In this document: piece by piece, positions 1 through 8,616 of the stretch
Position numbering within the stretch: position 1 is the stretch's first letter
How the letters are laid out: every line of letters begins with the position of its first letter
DNA from: CAZPXH01 sp964591085
GTDB lineage: Bacteria > Spirochaetota > Spirochaetia > DSM-27196 > CAZPXH01
DNA: 64,000 nt
Direction of reading: 5' to 3'
NCBI GenBank assembly: GCA_964591085.1
Contig: CAZPXH010000001.1
Span: 248,001-312,000, forward strand
The notes under the pieces: model-generated
The model's input: only the letters and a program-made list of their open reading frames with translations
Told to the model about the DNA's origin: nothing
The model's database searches: none
Program-made: the position numbers and the translations under genes

Positions 1-2
1 GG

Positions 3-3000
3 TATCTGGATTCAGGCGGGTTTCCTGTGGACCGGCCGCGGTTCGCGGAGACAAGCGGCCGTGAGCCAGTTGTTTTCTGGACGCGGGATCCGTTTGGGAC
101 TCCGCGGATGCGGTATCGGGACCTTGCCGCAAATCCGGAGCAGGTCCGGAGCCTCGCGGATGTCAGTGCCTTCAATCACAGTGCGGTCTTTCATCCGGAC
201 TTGGATGACGGTAGCCCTCGGGCGCACGTTGCATGGGAGGGTGGCCCCGGACCCAATTTCCGGGTGATCGCCGCTGAGCCGGACCAGACCGCTGACCCGC
301 CAATTCTCCGTCCCTTGAACTTCCGGGCCGGCCGGCGTTCGCCCCTGGATGAGGCACAGATCGCCTGGCGCGCCGCGCCGGACGCATCAGGTGTTCAGGC
401 GTACAGCGTGATCTGGACCCGCAATGAGCAGGCCATCCCTCCGGAGGTGTCCGGGCTCTCGCCGGATCAAACGGAGGTGAGTGTCGGCGCCGACACTGAT
501 GGACCCTGGTACCTTGCGGTTCGGACTCTGGACCTCGCGGGAAACTGGTCGCCTCCGGGGCGGATCCGCTTCTTTCGGGACACCACTCCGCCCCCACCGG
601 TGACGCTGGATCGCCCGGTAGTGGATGAGGATGGATTCCTGGCGTCCAACACACTCACGGTGCAGTGGCAGCCGCCAGATGACCAGGATCTCGCCGGATA
701 CTCGCTTCGCTGGACCCGGCTGGGGCCAGAGCGGCTGGATCCGCCGACAGAACTGATCCAGTCCATTGAACCGGGGACAACGGTGCAGACGGCGGCAACG
801 GCGTTCAGCCGGCAAAACGAGGATAACGGAACCTGGGTGCTTGCAGTTGCACCGGTAGACCGTGTGGGAAACGTGGGTCCGGCGCGCCGACTGCTTGTTC
901 GCCTGAACAAGTACATCCCCGTGACCATCATCAGCCGTATCGAGGTTCGTGAGGACTTCCTGGGAGAGCCCGTTCTGGACGTTGTCGGCCGGGGCTTCAC
1001 ATCGGACGGAACCATCAGCCGAATTCTGATTGATGCAGACGGGCAGGCGCCCTTTGACTACGTGCTGGAGCGGCAGGAGGGGGACTTCAGCCTGGACTCG
1101 GACCGCGTGATCACCGGAATCGGGCTTGCCGGTATCGGGGCAGGGAGTTTCCGGCTCATCCTGGACCACAGCACCCGTGGCCTGGAGACGGCATCAGAGG
1201 AGCTGAGCTTTGATCGGCGTGGCCTGGTGCGACTCGGTGATTTCCGCATTGAGGATCTTCTGGCAGTTCGCTTCAGCGGGAGGGCGCAGTACATCCTGGG
1301 CGCAGACAGCGTGGTCACCTGGATTGTGTTGGTGCTAGCCGGTGCAGCCGTAGTCCTGGCAGCAGTTCGGATCCGCAGCTCCGTGCGAGAAGCGAGGCAG
1401 CTCCGGCAGGACGTTCGCCGGCTCATTGCTCGCGAGAGTCTCAGCGAGGAAGAAGCTGAGCGCCAGGCGCAGCTCCGCCACAAAGGGCTGGGCCTCCGGA
1501 CAAAGTTCGCCTTCTTCATTGTAGTGATTGTGATTGGCGTGGTGGCGATTGTCGCTTTACCGCTGTCCGTCTTCTCAATTGAGACACAGGAAGAGACGCT
1601 AACCGAAGGCCTGCGAAGCAATGTCGCGGTACTGCTGGAGAGCCTGGCGAGTACATCCCGCGGGCTTCTGCAGAATCCCGGCGGCAACGTGATTGCCCTT
1701 GCATCCGTGCCATCTCAGCGTGACGCACTGGAGGCAAGCCGCTACGTCACCATTACAGGCCGTGGTGCATTGGTGCCGGTGGAACTGCAGGGAACGGAAC
1801 GGGAGTTCGGCTACGTCTGGGCGACCGACGATGCAGTGCTCCGGGACCCCGGCGCGCGAGATGCTGGAAACCTGAATGGATCGTCAGACGCAGAGCGAAC
1901 TCTGATAGGGGCGGATGGCGGGTTCATTCCGGGCCTGATTCAGATCGAGGACCCCGCAAGCGGTGACCTCCAGGAATGGGCACTGCAGATTGATACCGAG
2001 GCGCGGGAACGCCTCGGGGATATCCCGACGCGGATAGCCGAACTGACCAGCCGGCTCCAGGACTTCACGCTGGCGGAGTTCAATGCGCGAGAAGCCGGGA
2101 ACAGCGCCCGGGCCGCTGAGATTGCCGCACGCATCCGGGAAGAGCAGCGCGAGCGGAATGAACTGACGGTTCAACTGAACAGCATCCTCCGCGAAGTTGT
2201 TGGTTCTCCCCGCAGTGTCCCGGCGCTTGAGAGCCAGACACTCTCACCCCAGCAGACAGAGTACCTGTTCTACGTTCCGGTTGTGGGGCGAGATCCGGCG
2301 GATGATCCACAGACCGCCCGCTACTTCCGGGGTGCCGTCCGGATGGGCGTAAGCAGCCAGGGAATCCTTGCCAATATCGGCCAGTCACAGCGGATCATCC
2401 TTGAGCGCATCGCGGTGGCGGCGGTGATTGGCGTGGTGGTGGGAATCGCCGCGGCGCTTGTGATTGCCTACCTGGTTGTGGTCCCGATTCTGCGCCTGGT
2501 GGACACCGTAACCGTCATCCGGGAAACACAGGACAAGGAGGACCTCAAGACCCTGGAGGTCAAGGTTCCATCCCGGGATGAGCTGCAGACCCTCGGGCAG
2601 GCGCTGGAAGCTCTTGCGCATGACCTGGGAGAGGCGGAGAAACAGGCCAAAGAGGTGAAGGTCGGGAAGGAAATACAGCAGGCTTTTATCCCGCTGAAAC
2701 CCGATGGCAGGAAGCACGGGCAGACAATTGCCCAGTTGCAGGAGGGCGGGATTGAGGTCTTCGGCTACTACGAGGGTGCATCCGGTGTCTCCGGCGACTA
2801 TTTTGACTTTGAGCGAATCTCAGATTCCCAATGGGCCCTGATCAAGTCGGACAGCTCCGGACACGGAATCCCGGCGGGCCTGATTGCGACTATGGTCGCC
2901 ACGCTCTTCCGGAATGAGCTGGAACTCTGGAAACGTCAGTACGCGCGCAAGCCGGTATCTCCGGGGGCTATCTCGGCCATGGTCGGGCGAATCAACGACC

Positions 3001-3806
3001 TGGTTGTGGAGCGCGGTTTCACCGGGATGTTTGCAACGCTCTTCGCACCCGTGCTGGATACTCGTACCGGTGGTATGCGTTTCTGCTACGCGGGAGATAA
3101 CGACTACCGTATCTTCCGCCGGAGCGCGAACCGCGTGGAGGAAGTGCAGTTCGGGACTGGGGAAACCCTTCCCGCCGCCGGAACCTTTGAGACAGAAATG
3201 CTGCCCAATGGCTTTCCTGAGAAAGAGGATCGCCTGGAAAAGGGAGACGCCCTAACACTGTTCACCGACGGGTTTGAGGACTCTGAGTACTATTTCCGGG
3301 ACAGTTCGCTCGCGCGGGTCTCGCATCCTGCCTCCCGCTTCACCGATGAGTTCGTTGACAACGCAGGATTGACCGCCGCCACGCGGGAGAATCCAGACAT
3401 CGCTGTGTATCGCGAACAATTTGGTTCGGCACGCGTGGCCGAACTCGTTAATGCAGCATTTCGGGGGGAGCTCTTTGTCTTCCGTCGAACGCTCGGCCTG
3501 GCCGATGAGGAGCTCATCCTGGACTTCAGCGGCCTGCCGCGTAACCCGGAAACGGTTGCCCTGGGGATGGTTGCTGCGGCCACGGTGTTCCGGATTCAGC
3601 CCCATCCACATGGTCTGGGGGACCGTCCAGTGCGGGTTGACCGCAACATCGACAATCTCTTGCGGCAGTGTTTCAATCGCTACGCGCGCTACTTCGGCCA
3701 TCCTCTGCCGGACCGTGACCGTGACAGCCAATACGTCTGGTTCACGCACCTGCTGGAAGACGAACAGCCGGACGATCTGACCGTGCTGATTGTGAGGCGA
3801 ATATGA
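3..3806 (+). CDS. Membrane sensor with FN3-like repeats, HAMP and SpoIIE/PP2C phosphatase domain (5' truncated)
   Basis: The reading frame is open to the window edge, so the N-terminus is missing; a GTG at 27 is the first possible internal start and residue numbers count from it. Two fibronectin-like repeats (about 95-290, with WYLAVRTLDLAGN and WVLAVAPVDRVGN) are followed by a membrane helix at about 428-448, a charged linker, a second helix at about 494-516, an external sensor region, a third helix at about 794-825 and a HAMP-like linker. The C-terminal 380 residues are a SpoIIE-type PP2C serine phosphatase with the metal-binding motifs SGDYFDF, SSGHG, LFTDGFEDS and DDLTVLI. Such enzymes usually dephosphorylate anti-sigma-factor antagonists in the cytoplasm; no partner-switch genes are visible here. 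Its stop overlaps the next gene in ATGA. The domain call is firm; the signal and target are unknown. Confidence 0.88.
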   Translation, partial: YLDSGGFPVDRPRFAETSGREPVVFWTRDPFGTPRMRYRDLAANPEQVRSLADVSAFNHSAVFHPDLDDGSPRAHVAWEGGPGPNFRVIAAEPDQTADPPILRPLNFRAGRRSPLDEAQIAWRAAPDASGVQAYSVIWTRNEQAIPPEVSGLSPDQTEVSVGADTDGPWYLAVRTLDLAGNWSPPGRIRFFRDTTPPPPVTLDRPVVDEDGFLASNTLTVQWQPPDDQDLAGYSLRWTRLGPERLDPPTELIQSIEPGTTVQTAATAFSRQNEDNGTWVLAVAPVDRVGNVGPARRLLVRLNKYIPVTIISRIEVREDFLGEPVLDVVGRGFTSDGTISRILIDADGQAPFDYVLERQEGDFSLDSDRVITGIGLAGIGAGSFRLILDHSTRGLETASEELSFDRRGLVRLGDFRIEDLLAVRFSGRAQYILGADSVVTWIVLVLAGAAVVLAAVRIRSSVREARQLRQDVRRLIARESLSEEEAERQAQLRHKGLGLRTKFAFFIVVIVIGVVAIVALPLSVFSIETQEETLTEGLRSNVAVLLESLASTSRGLLQNPGGNVIALASVPSQRDALEASRYVTITGRGALVPVELQGTEREFGYVWATDDAVLRDPGARDAGNLNGSSDAERTLIGADGGFIPGLIQIEDPASGDLQEWALQIDTEARERLGDIPTRIAELTSRLQDFTLAEFNAREAGNSARAAEIAARIREEQRERNELTVQLNSILREVVGSPRSVPALESQTLSPQQTEYLFYVPVVGRDPADDPQTARYFRGAVRMGVSSQGILANIGQSQRIILERIAVAAVIGVVVGIAAALVIAYLVVVPILRLVDTVTVIRETQDKEDLKTLEVKVPSRDELQTLGQALEALAHDLGEAEKQAKEVKVGKEIQQAFIPLKPDGRKHGQTIAQLQEGGIEVFGYYEGASGVSGDYFDFERISDSQWALIKSDSSGHGIPAGLIATMVATLFRNELELWKRQYARKPVSPGAISAMVGRINDLVVERGFTGMFATLFAPVLDTRTGGMRFCYAGDNDYRIFRRSANRVEEVQFGTGETLPAAGTFETEMLPNGFPEKEDRLEKGDALTLFTDGFEDSEYYFRDSSLARVSHPASRFTDEFVDNAGLTAATRENPDIAVYREQFGSARVAELVNAAFRGELFVFRRTLGLADEELILDFSGLPRNPETVALGMVAAATVFRIQPHPHGLGDRPVRVDRNIDNLLRQCFNRYARYFGHPLPDRDRDSQYVWFTHLLEDEQPDDLTVLIVRRI

Positions 3807-6136
3807 TGACGGGGTCAGCGAAACGGCGTTCACGCCGGAGGGGTCTCAACCTTCGGGCAAAGTTCAGCCTCCTCATCCTGCTGATCGTGGTGGGAGCTGT
3901 GTCGCTTGTCGCCATTCCGCTCTCGCTGTTTTCCCTGGAGAATCAGCAGCGCACCCTTACGGAAGGTCTCCTGGACAACGTGCGGGTCCTGGTGGACAGC
4001 ATCGCCGGTACAGCATTCGGGCTTCTGCTGGATCCCCAGCAGAACGTGCTTGACCTTGCGGCAATCCCGGGGCAGCGCGCAGCGCTTGCTGCGGCGCGCT
4101 TTGTCACCGTGACGGGAATTGGCGCCGGGGTTACCTTTAACCCGGATGCGCCGTTGTCCTCGCTGTCGTACGTCTGGGCAAGTGATGACCCGGCAATTCT
4201 CGCGGGATCGGGGGCCGAAGCCGACTTTGGCCAGGACTTCAGTGCCGAGGGTGCTGAATTTGTTCCGGGACTGTTCCAGCTTCGGGACAACGCGACGCCG
4301 GATCTTGCCACGTGGCAGCAGGAGCTGGACACTGAAGCTCGGAGCCGACTGGGTGACATTCCCCAGCGGATCGCAGAGCTCTCACGGAGCATCCAGGAGC
4401 TTACCATTGCCGAGTTCCTGGCCTCGGAGGCCGGAAACTTATCCCGGGCCGAAGAGCTTGCTGCGCGACTGCGCCAGGAGCAGCAGGAGCAGGGTGACCT
4501 CTCGGTGGCGTTGAACCGAATCTTGCGTCAGGTCACCGGTGAGGTCCGGAGCATTCCGGCATTCGGCCTGGGACAGAACCAAAGCCTGCAGGACAGCTAT
4601 CTGTTCTACGCGCCGATTGTGGCCAGATCGCCCGCGGAGGACCCGGGGACCGCCCGCTACTACCGTGGCGCGGTTCGCCTTGCAGTCAGCACGGAAGGTA
4701 TTCAGCAGCAGATCAGCTCGGCGCAGCAAACCATAATCACGCGAATCCTCCTTGCGGCGGGTATTGCGCTTGGCGCGGGAATAGCGGCGGGAATCCTCAT
4801 TGCCACGCTGGTGGCAGTGCCAATCACCCGCCTTGTGGACGCGGTGGAACAACTGCGTAAGGCCGCGGACCTCGGGCTGGCAGAAGCAAGCGTGACGGTT
4901 CGCAGCCGTGATGAACTCCGGACTCTCGCCGATGCGGTGAACCTGATGGCGCAGGACCTGCGGAAGGGAGAGGAGCAGGCAAAGGAAGTCCGGGCCGGTA
5001 AGGAAATTCAGCAGCAGTTTATTCCGCTCCGGCCGAAGGACCGGGAAGCTGCGCAAACGATCGCAGAGCGCACGGAGCAGGGGATTGAGTTCTTCGGGTA
5101 CTTCGAAGGCGCCCGCGGGGTCTCGGGCGACTACTTCGACTTTTTCCCGATCAACACCAGGGATTGGGTCTTCATCAAGTGTGATGTCTCGGGTAAGGGA
5201 ATCGCCGCCGGGATCATCGCCACCATGGTCGCTACCCTCTACAAGAACGAGGTCAAGATATGGCAACGCCGTTACTCAGGTCGCGAGCTGCCGCCAGGAG
5301 TCCAGCGTGGCCTCGTTGAGCGGATGAATGACTTGATTGAGGCTCGCGGTTTCACAGGACGCTTTGCCGCATTCAACATGGGGCACCTGAACATCGGGTC
5401 CGGGACCATTCGCTTCTGCAATGCCGGAGACAACCTGGTCAACATCTTCCGCTCTCAACAGGGTGAAGTGGAAACTGTTGAGCTGGCACGGGTGCCTGCC
5501 GCCGGTGTCATGTCATCTGACATGCTACCGGGGTTCCCGGAAGAGGAGGTGCCGACTGCGCCCGGCGATATTATCATGTTGTTCACTGACGGTTTTGACG
5601 AATCCCGCTACTTCTTCCGTGACACCGAGTGGAATCTCATCACCCTGGACACTGCTGATCTGCCGCCAGAAGTGGTGCCCTCCCAGCAGCAGAAGGCGCA
5701 GGCAATTGAGAGCGGCAGGCTGGATTCGGAGGAGTTTTCACCGGAGCGTCAGGCGGAGCTCTTGCGTTGCGCAACCCTTGGAAAGCCGTACCGCCTGGTG
5801 CGGGCGGCGGAGGCCTTTGGTGATGAGTTGGTCATTGACTTTTCTCGGGCACCGAAGACCCTGGAAACGGTTTGCATGGGAATGGTTTCCGTTGAACAGC
5901 TCTGGCGTCTGCACCGAGGAGACCGGACACCGGCACAGGTGGACCGTGACAGGCCGGTACAAGTGGACCGAAACGTGGACCGCTTCCTGAGCTGTTACTT
6001 CACCAAGTACGAGTCCTTCTTCGGCCATCCGCTGCCAGACTCGGACCCGCAATACCGCTCCTTCACGCACCTGTTTGAGGATGACCAGACGGATGATCTC
6101 ACCGCGCTCATGATTCGCAGACCGCGGGTAAGCTGA
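3803..6136 (+). CDS. Membrane sensor serine phosphatase (HAMP + SpoIIE/PP2C), tandem paralogue of the upstream gene
   Basis: A shorter paralogue of the preceding gene that lacks its FN3-like repeats. A basic N-terminus leads into a membrane helix (about 21-44), a roughly 265-residue external region that aligns with the same region upstream (shared TLTEGL, ARFVTVTG/SRYVTITG and YVWA-D patches), a second helix (about 312-346), HAMP, and a SpoIIE/PP2C domain to the C-terminus. The metal-site motifs are SGDYFDF, DVSGKGIAAG, MLFTDGFDES and DDLTALM. The GHG of the first copy is GKG here, which is common in the family. The ATG overlaps the upstream stop, so the two are translationally coupled. It probably acts on the same kind of phosphoprotein target in response to a different or shared periplasmic signal; this is inference. 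Confidence 0.88.
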   Translation: MMTGSAKRRSRRRGLNLRAKFSLLILLIVVGAVSLVAIPLSLFSLENQQRTLTEGLLDNVRVLVDSIAGTAFGLLLDPQQNVLDLAAIPGQRAALAAARFVTVTGIGAGVTFNPDAPLSSLSYVWASDDPAILAGSGAEADFGQDFSAEGAEFVPGLFQLRDNATPDLATWQQELDTEARSRLGDIPQRIAELSRSIQELTIAEFLASEAGNLSRAEELAARLRQEQQEQGDLSVALNRILRQVTGEVRSIPAFGLGQNQSLQDSYLFYAPIVARSPAEDPGTARYYRGAVRLAVSTEGIQQQISSAQQTIITRILLAAGIALGAGIAAGILIATLVAVPITRLVDAVEQLRKAADLGLAEASVTVRSRDELRTLADAVNLMAQDLRKGEEQAKEVRAGKEIQQQFIPLRPKDREAAQTIAERTEQGIEFFGYFEGARGVSGDYFDFFPINTRDWVFIKCDVSGKGIAAGIIATMVATLYKNEVKIWQRRYSGRELPPGVQRGLVERMNDLIEARGFTGRFAAFNMGHLNIGSGTIRFCNAGDNLVNIFRSQQGEVETVELARVPAAGVMSSDMLPGFPEEEVPTAPGDIIMLFTDGFDESRYFFRDTEWNLITLDTADLPPEVVPSQQQKAQAIESGRLDSEEFSPERQAELLRCATLGKPYRLVRAAEAFGDELVIDFSRAPKTLETVCMGMVSVEQLWRLHRGDRTPAQVDRDRPVQVDRNVDRFLSCYFTKYESFFGHPLPDSDPQYRSFTHLFEDDQTDDLTALMIRRPRVS

Positions 6137-6174
6137 AGACTGGAATGACCATGCGGTTGTTCCGGTCTTCGGGC

Positions 6175-6180
6175 TACAAT
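6175..6180 (+). promoter_or_regulatory. -10-like box TACAAT just upstream of a start codon
   Basis: TACAAT matches the sigma-70 -10 consensus at five of six positions and ends 6 nt before the ATG at 6187. No good -35 is seen at 16-18 bp. If used, transcription would begin at or next to the start codon. Confidence 0.35.
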
Positions 6181-6186
6181 GGGAAC

Positions 6187-6804
6187 ATGAAACGGTTCCT
6201 GCTGATTCCGGCTGCGATCCTGGTTTCTTGCTCCATTGCATCAGCGCAGAGCGCGGCGTCGCCGTCCCTGGACGGTGAGCTCTCCGACTGGCCCATCGGG
6301 AGCATGGTCTACCAGCTCTCCTCCCAGACACGGCCGGGGGAGGTAACCAGCTACGAGTCGGCCCGTGTCATCACCCGACCTATCGCACAAAGCCGCTTCT
6401 GGCCCGCACAGGGGTCGGCCGTAGATCGGCTCCACATGCTGGTAGACGGGAGCAGTCTCTGGATTGCCGCCGCGTCTGACCGTGCATTCGCCGATGGCGC
6501 GAGCATCCGGTTTTTCTTTTTTGAGCCGGAAACTGAGGAAGCCGAGTATCTACTGCGGGTTGATTGGACAGAAGCCGGCGCTCTGGTCAGCTGGTGGGAC
6601 CTGAAGACGGACAGTTTTGTGCTGGTTGGAGAGGCCGCGGTCTCTCCCTTTGCTATTGAGGTACGGGTCAGCCAATCGGAGCTGGATACCGAGGTGCTTC
6701 AGGCCCCCTGGCCAATCAACTTCTACACCACCTTCACAGGGCTGGGTGTGACCGAGGAGTTCTTCCTGGGATCCTTTGCGACCGACGTAATTGTCCGGCA
6801 GTGA
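6187..6804 (+). CDS. Secreted protein with a CBM9/DOMON-like fold signature
   Basis: The ATG at 6187 was chosen because it begins a clean signal peptide (MKRFLLIPAAILVS..., cleavage near SIASAQ); an upstream in-frame ATG at 6145 would add a non-hydrophobic leader. The mature protein opens with SLDGELSDWP, the usual entry to CBM9-like sandwich domains of extracytoplasmic proteins, and ends in short beta-rich segments. No catalytic motif is seen. A TACAAT box lies 6 nt before the start and no Shine-Dalgarno sequence is present. The last bases overlap the GTG of the following zinc-ribbon gene. Function is unknown; binding of a carbohydrate or other periplasmic ligand is a guess from fold. Confidence 0.7.
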   Translation: MKRFLLIPAAILVSCSIASAQSAASPSLDGELSDWPIGSMVYQLSSQTRPGEVTSYESARVITRPIAQSRFWPAQGSAVDRLHMLVDGSSLWIAAASDRAFADGASIRFFFFEPETEEAEYLLRVDWTEAGALVSWWDLKTDSFVLVGEAAVSPFAIEVRVSQSELDTEVLQAPWPINFYTTFTGLGVTEEFFLGSFATDVIVRQ

Positions 6805-7241
6805 CCACCGCACGATTCTTCTGCGAGCACTGCGGACACGAGGTGAAACCGGACGCGGCTGTCTGTCCCCACTGCGGCAGATTCTTTGCCGATGTCCGGT
6901 GTCCCCGCTGCAGCCAAACCGGAACTCCAGAGCAGTTTCGGCTCGGATGCCCGAACTGCGGCTATGCCGGATTCGGTGCGTATCCCGGACAGACGGAGTC
7001 AGAAGCCTCCGGGCAACTGGCCATCGGAGGAGCGGTACCGGATGGCTGGGAGATTGTCGCCTCCGAGCGACCGGGACGCGGTTCATCCAGGGCCAGAGGA
7101 AACAGATCTCGGGGAGCATCCGGCCGCAGGAAAGATCCTGCATCAAAAGGGAGCGGCACCGGGGAACAGCTGTTTCTGATTGCGGCTGTGACCGTCCTTT
7201 TGGGATTGATTTCCGCAGTTCTTGCCTTCCTGCGGACCTGA
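6801..7241 (+). CDS. Double zinc-ribbon protein with a C-terminal membrane anchor
   Basis: The GTG start overlaps the upstream stop (GTGA). The N-terminal 60 residues contain two zinc ribbons: CEHCG and CPHCG form the first, CPRC and CPNCG the second. A low-complexity Ser/Gly/Arg/Lys linker follows, and the last 22 residues form one hydrophobic helix (LFLIAAVTVLLGLISAVLAF), so the zinc domain probably faces the cytoplasm, tethered to the inner membrane. Small proteins of this layout are common and functionally uncharacterised. Coupling to the secreted protein before it suggests co-expression only. Confidence 0.75.
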   Translation: MTTARFFCEHCGHEVKPDAAVCPHCGRFFADVRCPRCSQTGTPEQFRLGCPNCGYAGFGAYPGQTESEASGQLAIGGAVPDGWEIVASERPGRGSSRARGNRSRGASGRRKDPASKGSGTGEQLFLIAAVTVLLGLISAVLAFLRT

Positions 7242-7267
7242 CCGACAATAGAAGCGTGAGGGTCTCA

Positions 7268-7831
7268 GTGCGGAAGCCCGAGTCTTCTTTGCGTTTGCTC
7301 ATTGCTTGTTGCCTCATCAGCATCCGGGTAGCCGTGCTCCCGGCCCAGGAAATCGGGGTGGACTTTGACCCGGTTCCAGTGGGCTACGGGGCCTACACCT
7401 TTGGACAAAGCCTGGAAGCTGTGCAGACACAGTTGGTGACAGATCCGATGTTCAGCTACCGCGGTCCGCCGGATGTGTCGCTTGTGCCGCTGGACCGGGA
7501 ACCACTCCTGGATGTTGCGGGTACATCGTTCGTCCAGCGTGGCCAGTTCCAGTTTTCACAGGATCAGTTGTATGCGATTTCTCTTGTGCTGGACCCCCAG
7601 CTCCTGGACTACTTCACCGTGGGTCAGTCCCTCGCGTCGCAGTACGGAGAGCCGCAGCAGCTTGCTCCCGGATTCCGGCTGTGGGAAAGCGAGGACGCTC
7701 AGATCCGGCTAGAACGACCGCTCACCGTCAAGTATCTTGATACCAGGGTTCTGGAACGGCTCATGGAAGAGTCCGTGACTCAGGACAGTTTGCAGCAGAT
7801 CACGCGTGAGGCGTTCCTGGAGTCCCTCTGA
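7268..7831 (+). CDS. Secreted protein of unknown function
   Basis: GTG at 7268 is preceded by GAGGG with 5 nt spacing and starts a signal peptide (RKPESSLRLLIACCLI..., cleavage near LPAQ); an in-frame GTG at 7256 is the alternative. The mature region of about 160 residues has YGAYTFGQSLEAVQ near its start and a repeated 'SL...QYGEPQQLAPGFRLWE' style patch further on, which resembles small periplasmic proteins that follow a 'GxxxGxSLxxV...YG.P' pattern, but I do not recognise a named family. It follows the zinc-ribbon gene after a 26 bp gap and probably belongs to the same transcript. Confidence 0.6.
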   Translation: MRKPESSLRLLIACCLISIRVAVLPAQEIGVDFDPVPVGYGAYTFGQSLEAVQTQLVTDPMFSYRGPPDVSLVPLDREPLLDVAGTSFVQRGQFQFSQDQLYAISLVLDPQLLDYFTVGQSLASQYGEPQQLAPGFRLWESEDAQIRLERPLTVKYLDTRVLERLMEESVTQDSLQQITREAFLESL

Positions 7832-7876
7832 GTGCAGCTGGGTCCACCGGGAGACCATTGGGGAGAGGCATAACTC

Positions 7877-8350
7877 GTGGCGATGAAAGCCCGACAGGAA
7901 CGTTTGCGCACCAGGACGATTGCTTTGGTCCTCGCTCTCCTGCCGGCGTTGAGCGCGTGTGCGGAAGAATCACTCCCGCGCACCACCGGGCGGGTCGGGG
8001 AGGTTGAGTTTCGTCTGGAAATTGCTGCAGACCCTGACAGCCGCGCGCAAGGATTGATGTTCCGGGAAGAGCTTGGTGAGCGGGAGGGTATGGTGTTTGT
8101 CTTCCCGGACTCACAACAGCGCAGTTTCTGGATGCGCAACACCTTTGTTCCGTTGAGCATCGCCTTCCTTGGCTCTGATGGCACCATCCGCGAGATCTAC
8201 GACATGCAGCCGCAGTCCGAGCGGCTCACCAGGTCTCGGGGCTCCACCCGAGTAGCCGTGGAAGTGTTGCAGGGTGCCTTTGAGCGCGCGGGAGTCGGAG
8301 TGGGGGATCGCTTTGTGTTTGATCCACCGCTACCCTCTGCGCGCGACTAG
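7877..8350 (+). CDS. DUF192 lipoprotein
   Basis: GTG at 7877 has a strong GGGAGAGG 8 nt upstream; an ATG at 7883 lies too far from it. The N-terminus is a lipoprotein signal (ALLPALSAC, lipobox Cys), followed by a complete DUF192 domain: VEFRLEIA, DSRAQGLMFRE, GMVFVFPD, FWMRNTFVPLSIAFL and GDRF. DUF192 proteins are small beta-barrel proteins of unclear function, often exported and attached to the cell envelope. Its stop shares CTAG with the convergent xseB stop. Confidence 0.88.
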   Translation: MAMKARQERLRTRTIALVLALLPALSACAEESLPRTTGRVGEVEFRLEIAADPDSRAQGLMFREELGEREGMVFVFPDSQQRSFWMRNTFVPLSIAFLGSDGTIREIYDMQPQSERLTRSRGSTRVAVEVLQGAFERAGVGVGDRFVFDPPLPSARD

Positions 8351-8616
8351 TCCCTGCTCTCACTTCCGGAAGCTCCACCGTTTTCACCGGCAAGCTCGGG
8401 GAAGAGCTCCAGGACCGGCTTGTCCCCCGGGTTCTCCGGTTCATTGAGCAGCTGCTCCACCCTGCGTTCAGCTCGGGTGAGTTCTTTCTCCAGGTCCTTG
8501 GCGAGCTTCACGCCTTCCGCAAACAGTTCCGCAGCCTGTTCCAGCCCGGTTTCCTCGTCCCGAAGGATCTCGCTGATCGCCTCCAGGCGGGCCAGCCGTT
8601 CCTCAAAGGTCTTCAT
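8347..8616 (-). CDS. xseB: Exodeoxyribonuclease VII small subunit
   Basis: Short acidic helical protein of 89 residues beginning MKTFEERLARLEAI, with the family's FEExLxxLExIxxxLxxxE and LExxxxLFxEGxxL patterns. The small subunit binds the large XseA subunit to form exonuclease VII, which degrades single-stranded DNA to oligonucleotides. The ATG at 8616 lies inside the end of xseA (14 bp overlap). A longer upstream extension is possible in frame but unlike the family. The C-terminus carries a short Gly/Ser/Asp-rich tail. Confidence 0.9.
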   Translation of the reverse strand: MKTFEERLARLEAISEILRDEETGLEQAAELFAEGVKLAKDLEKELTRAERRVEQLLNEPENPGDKPVLELFPELAGENGGASGSESRD

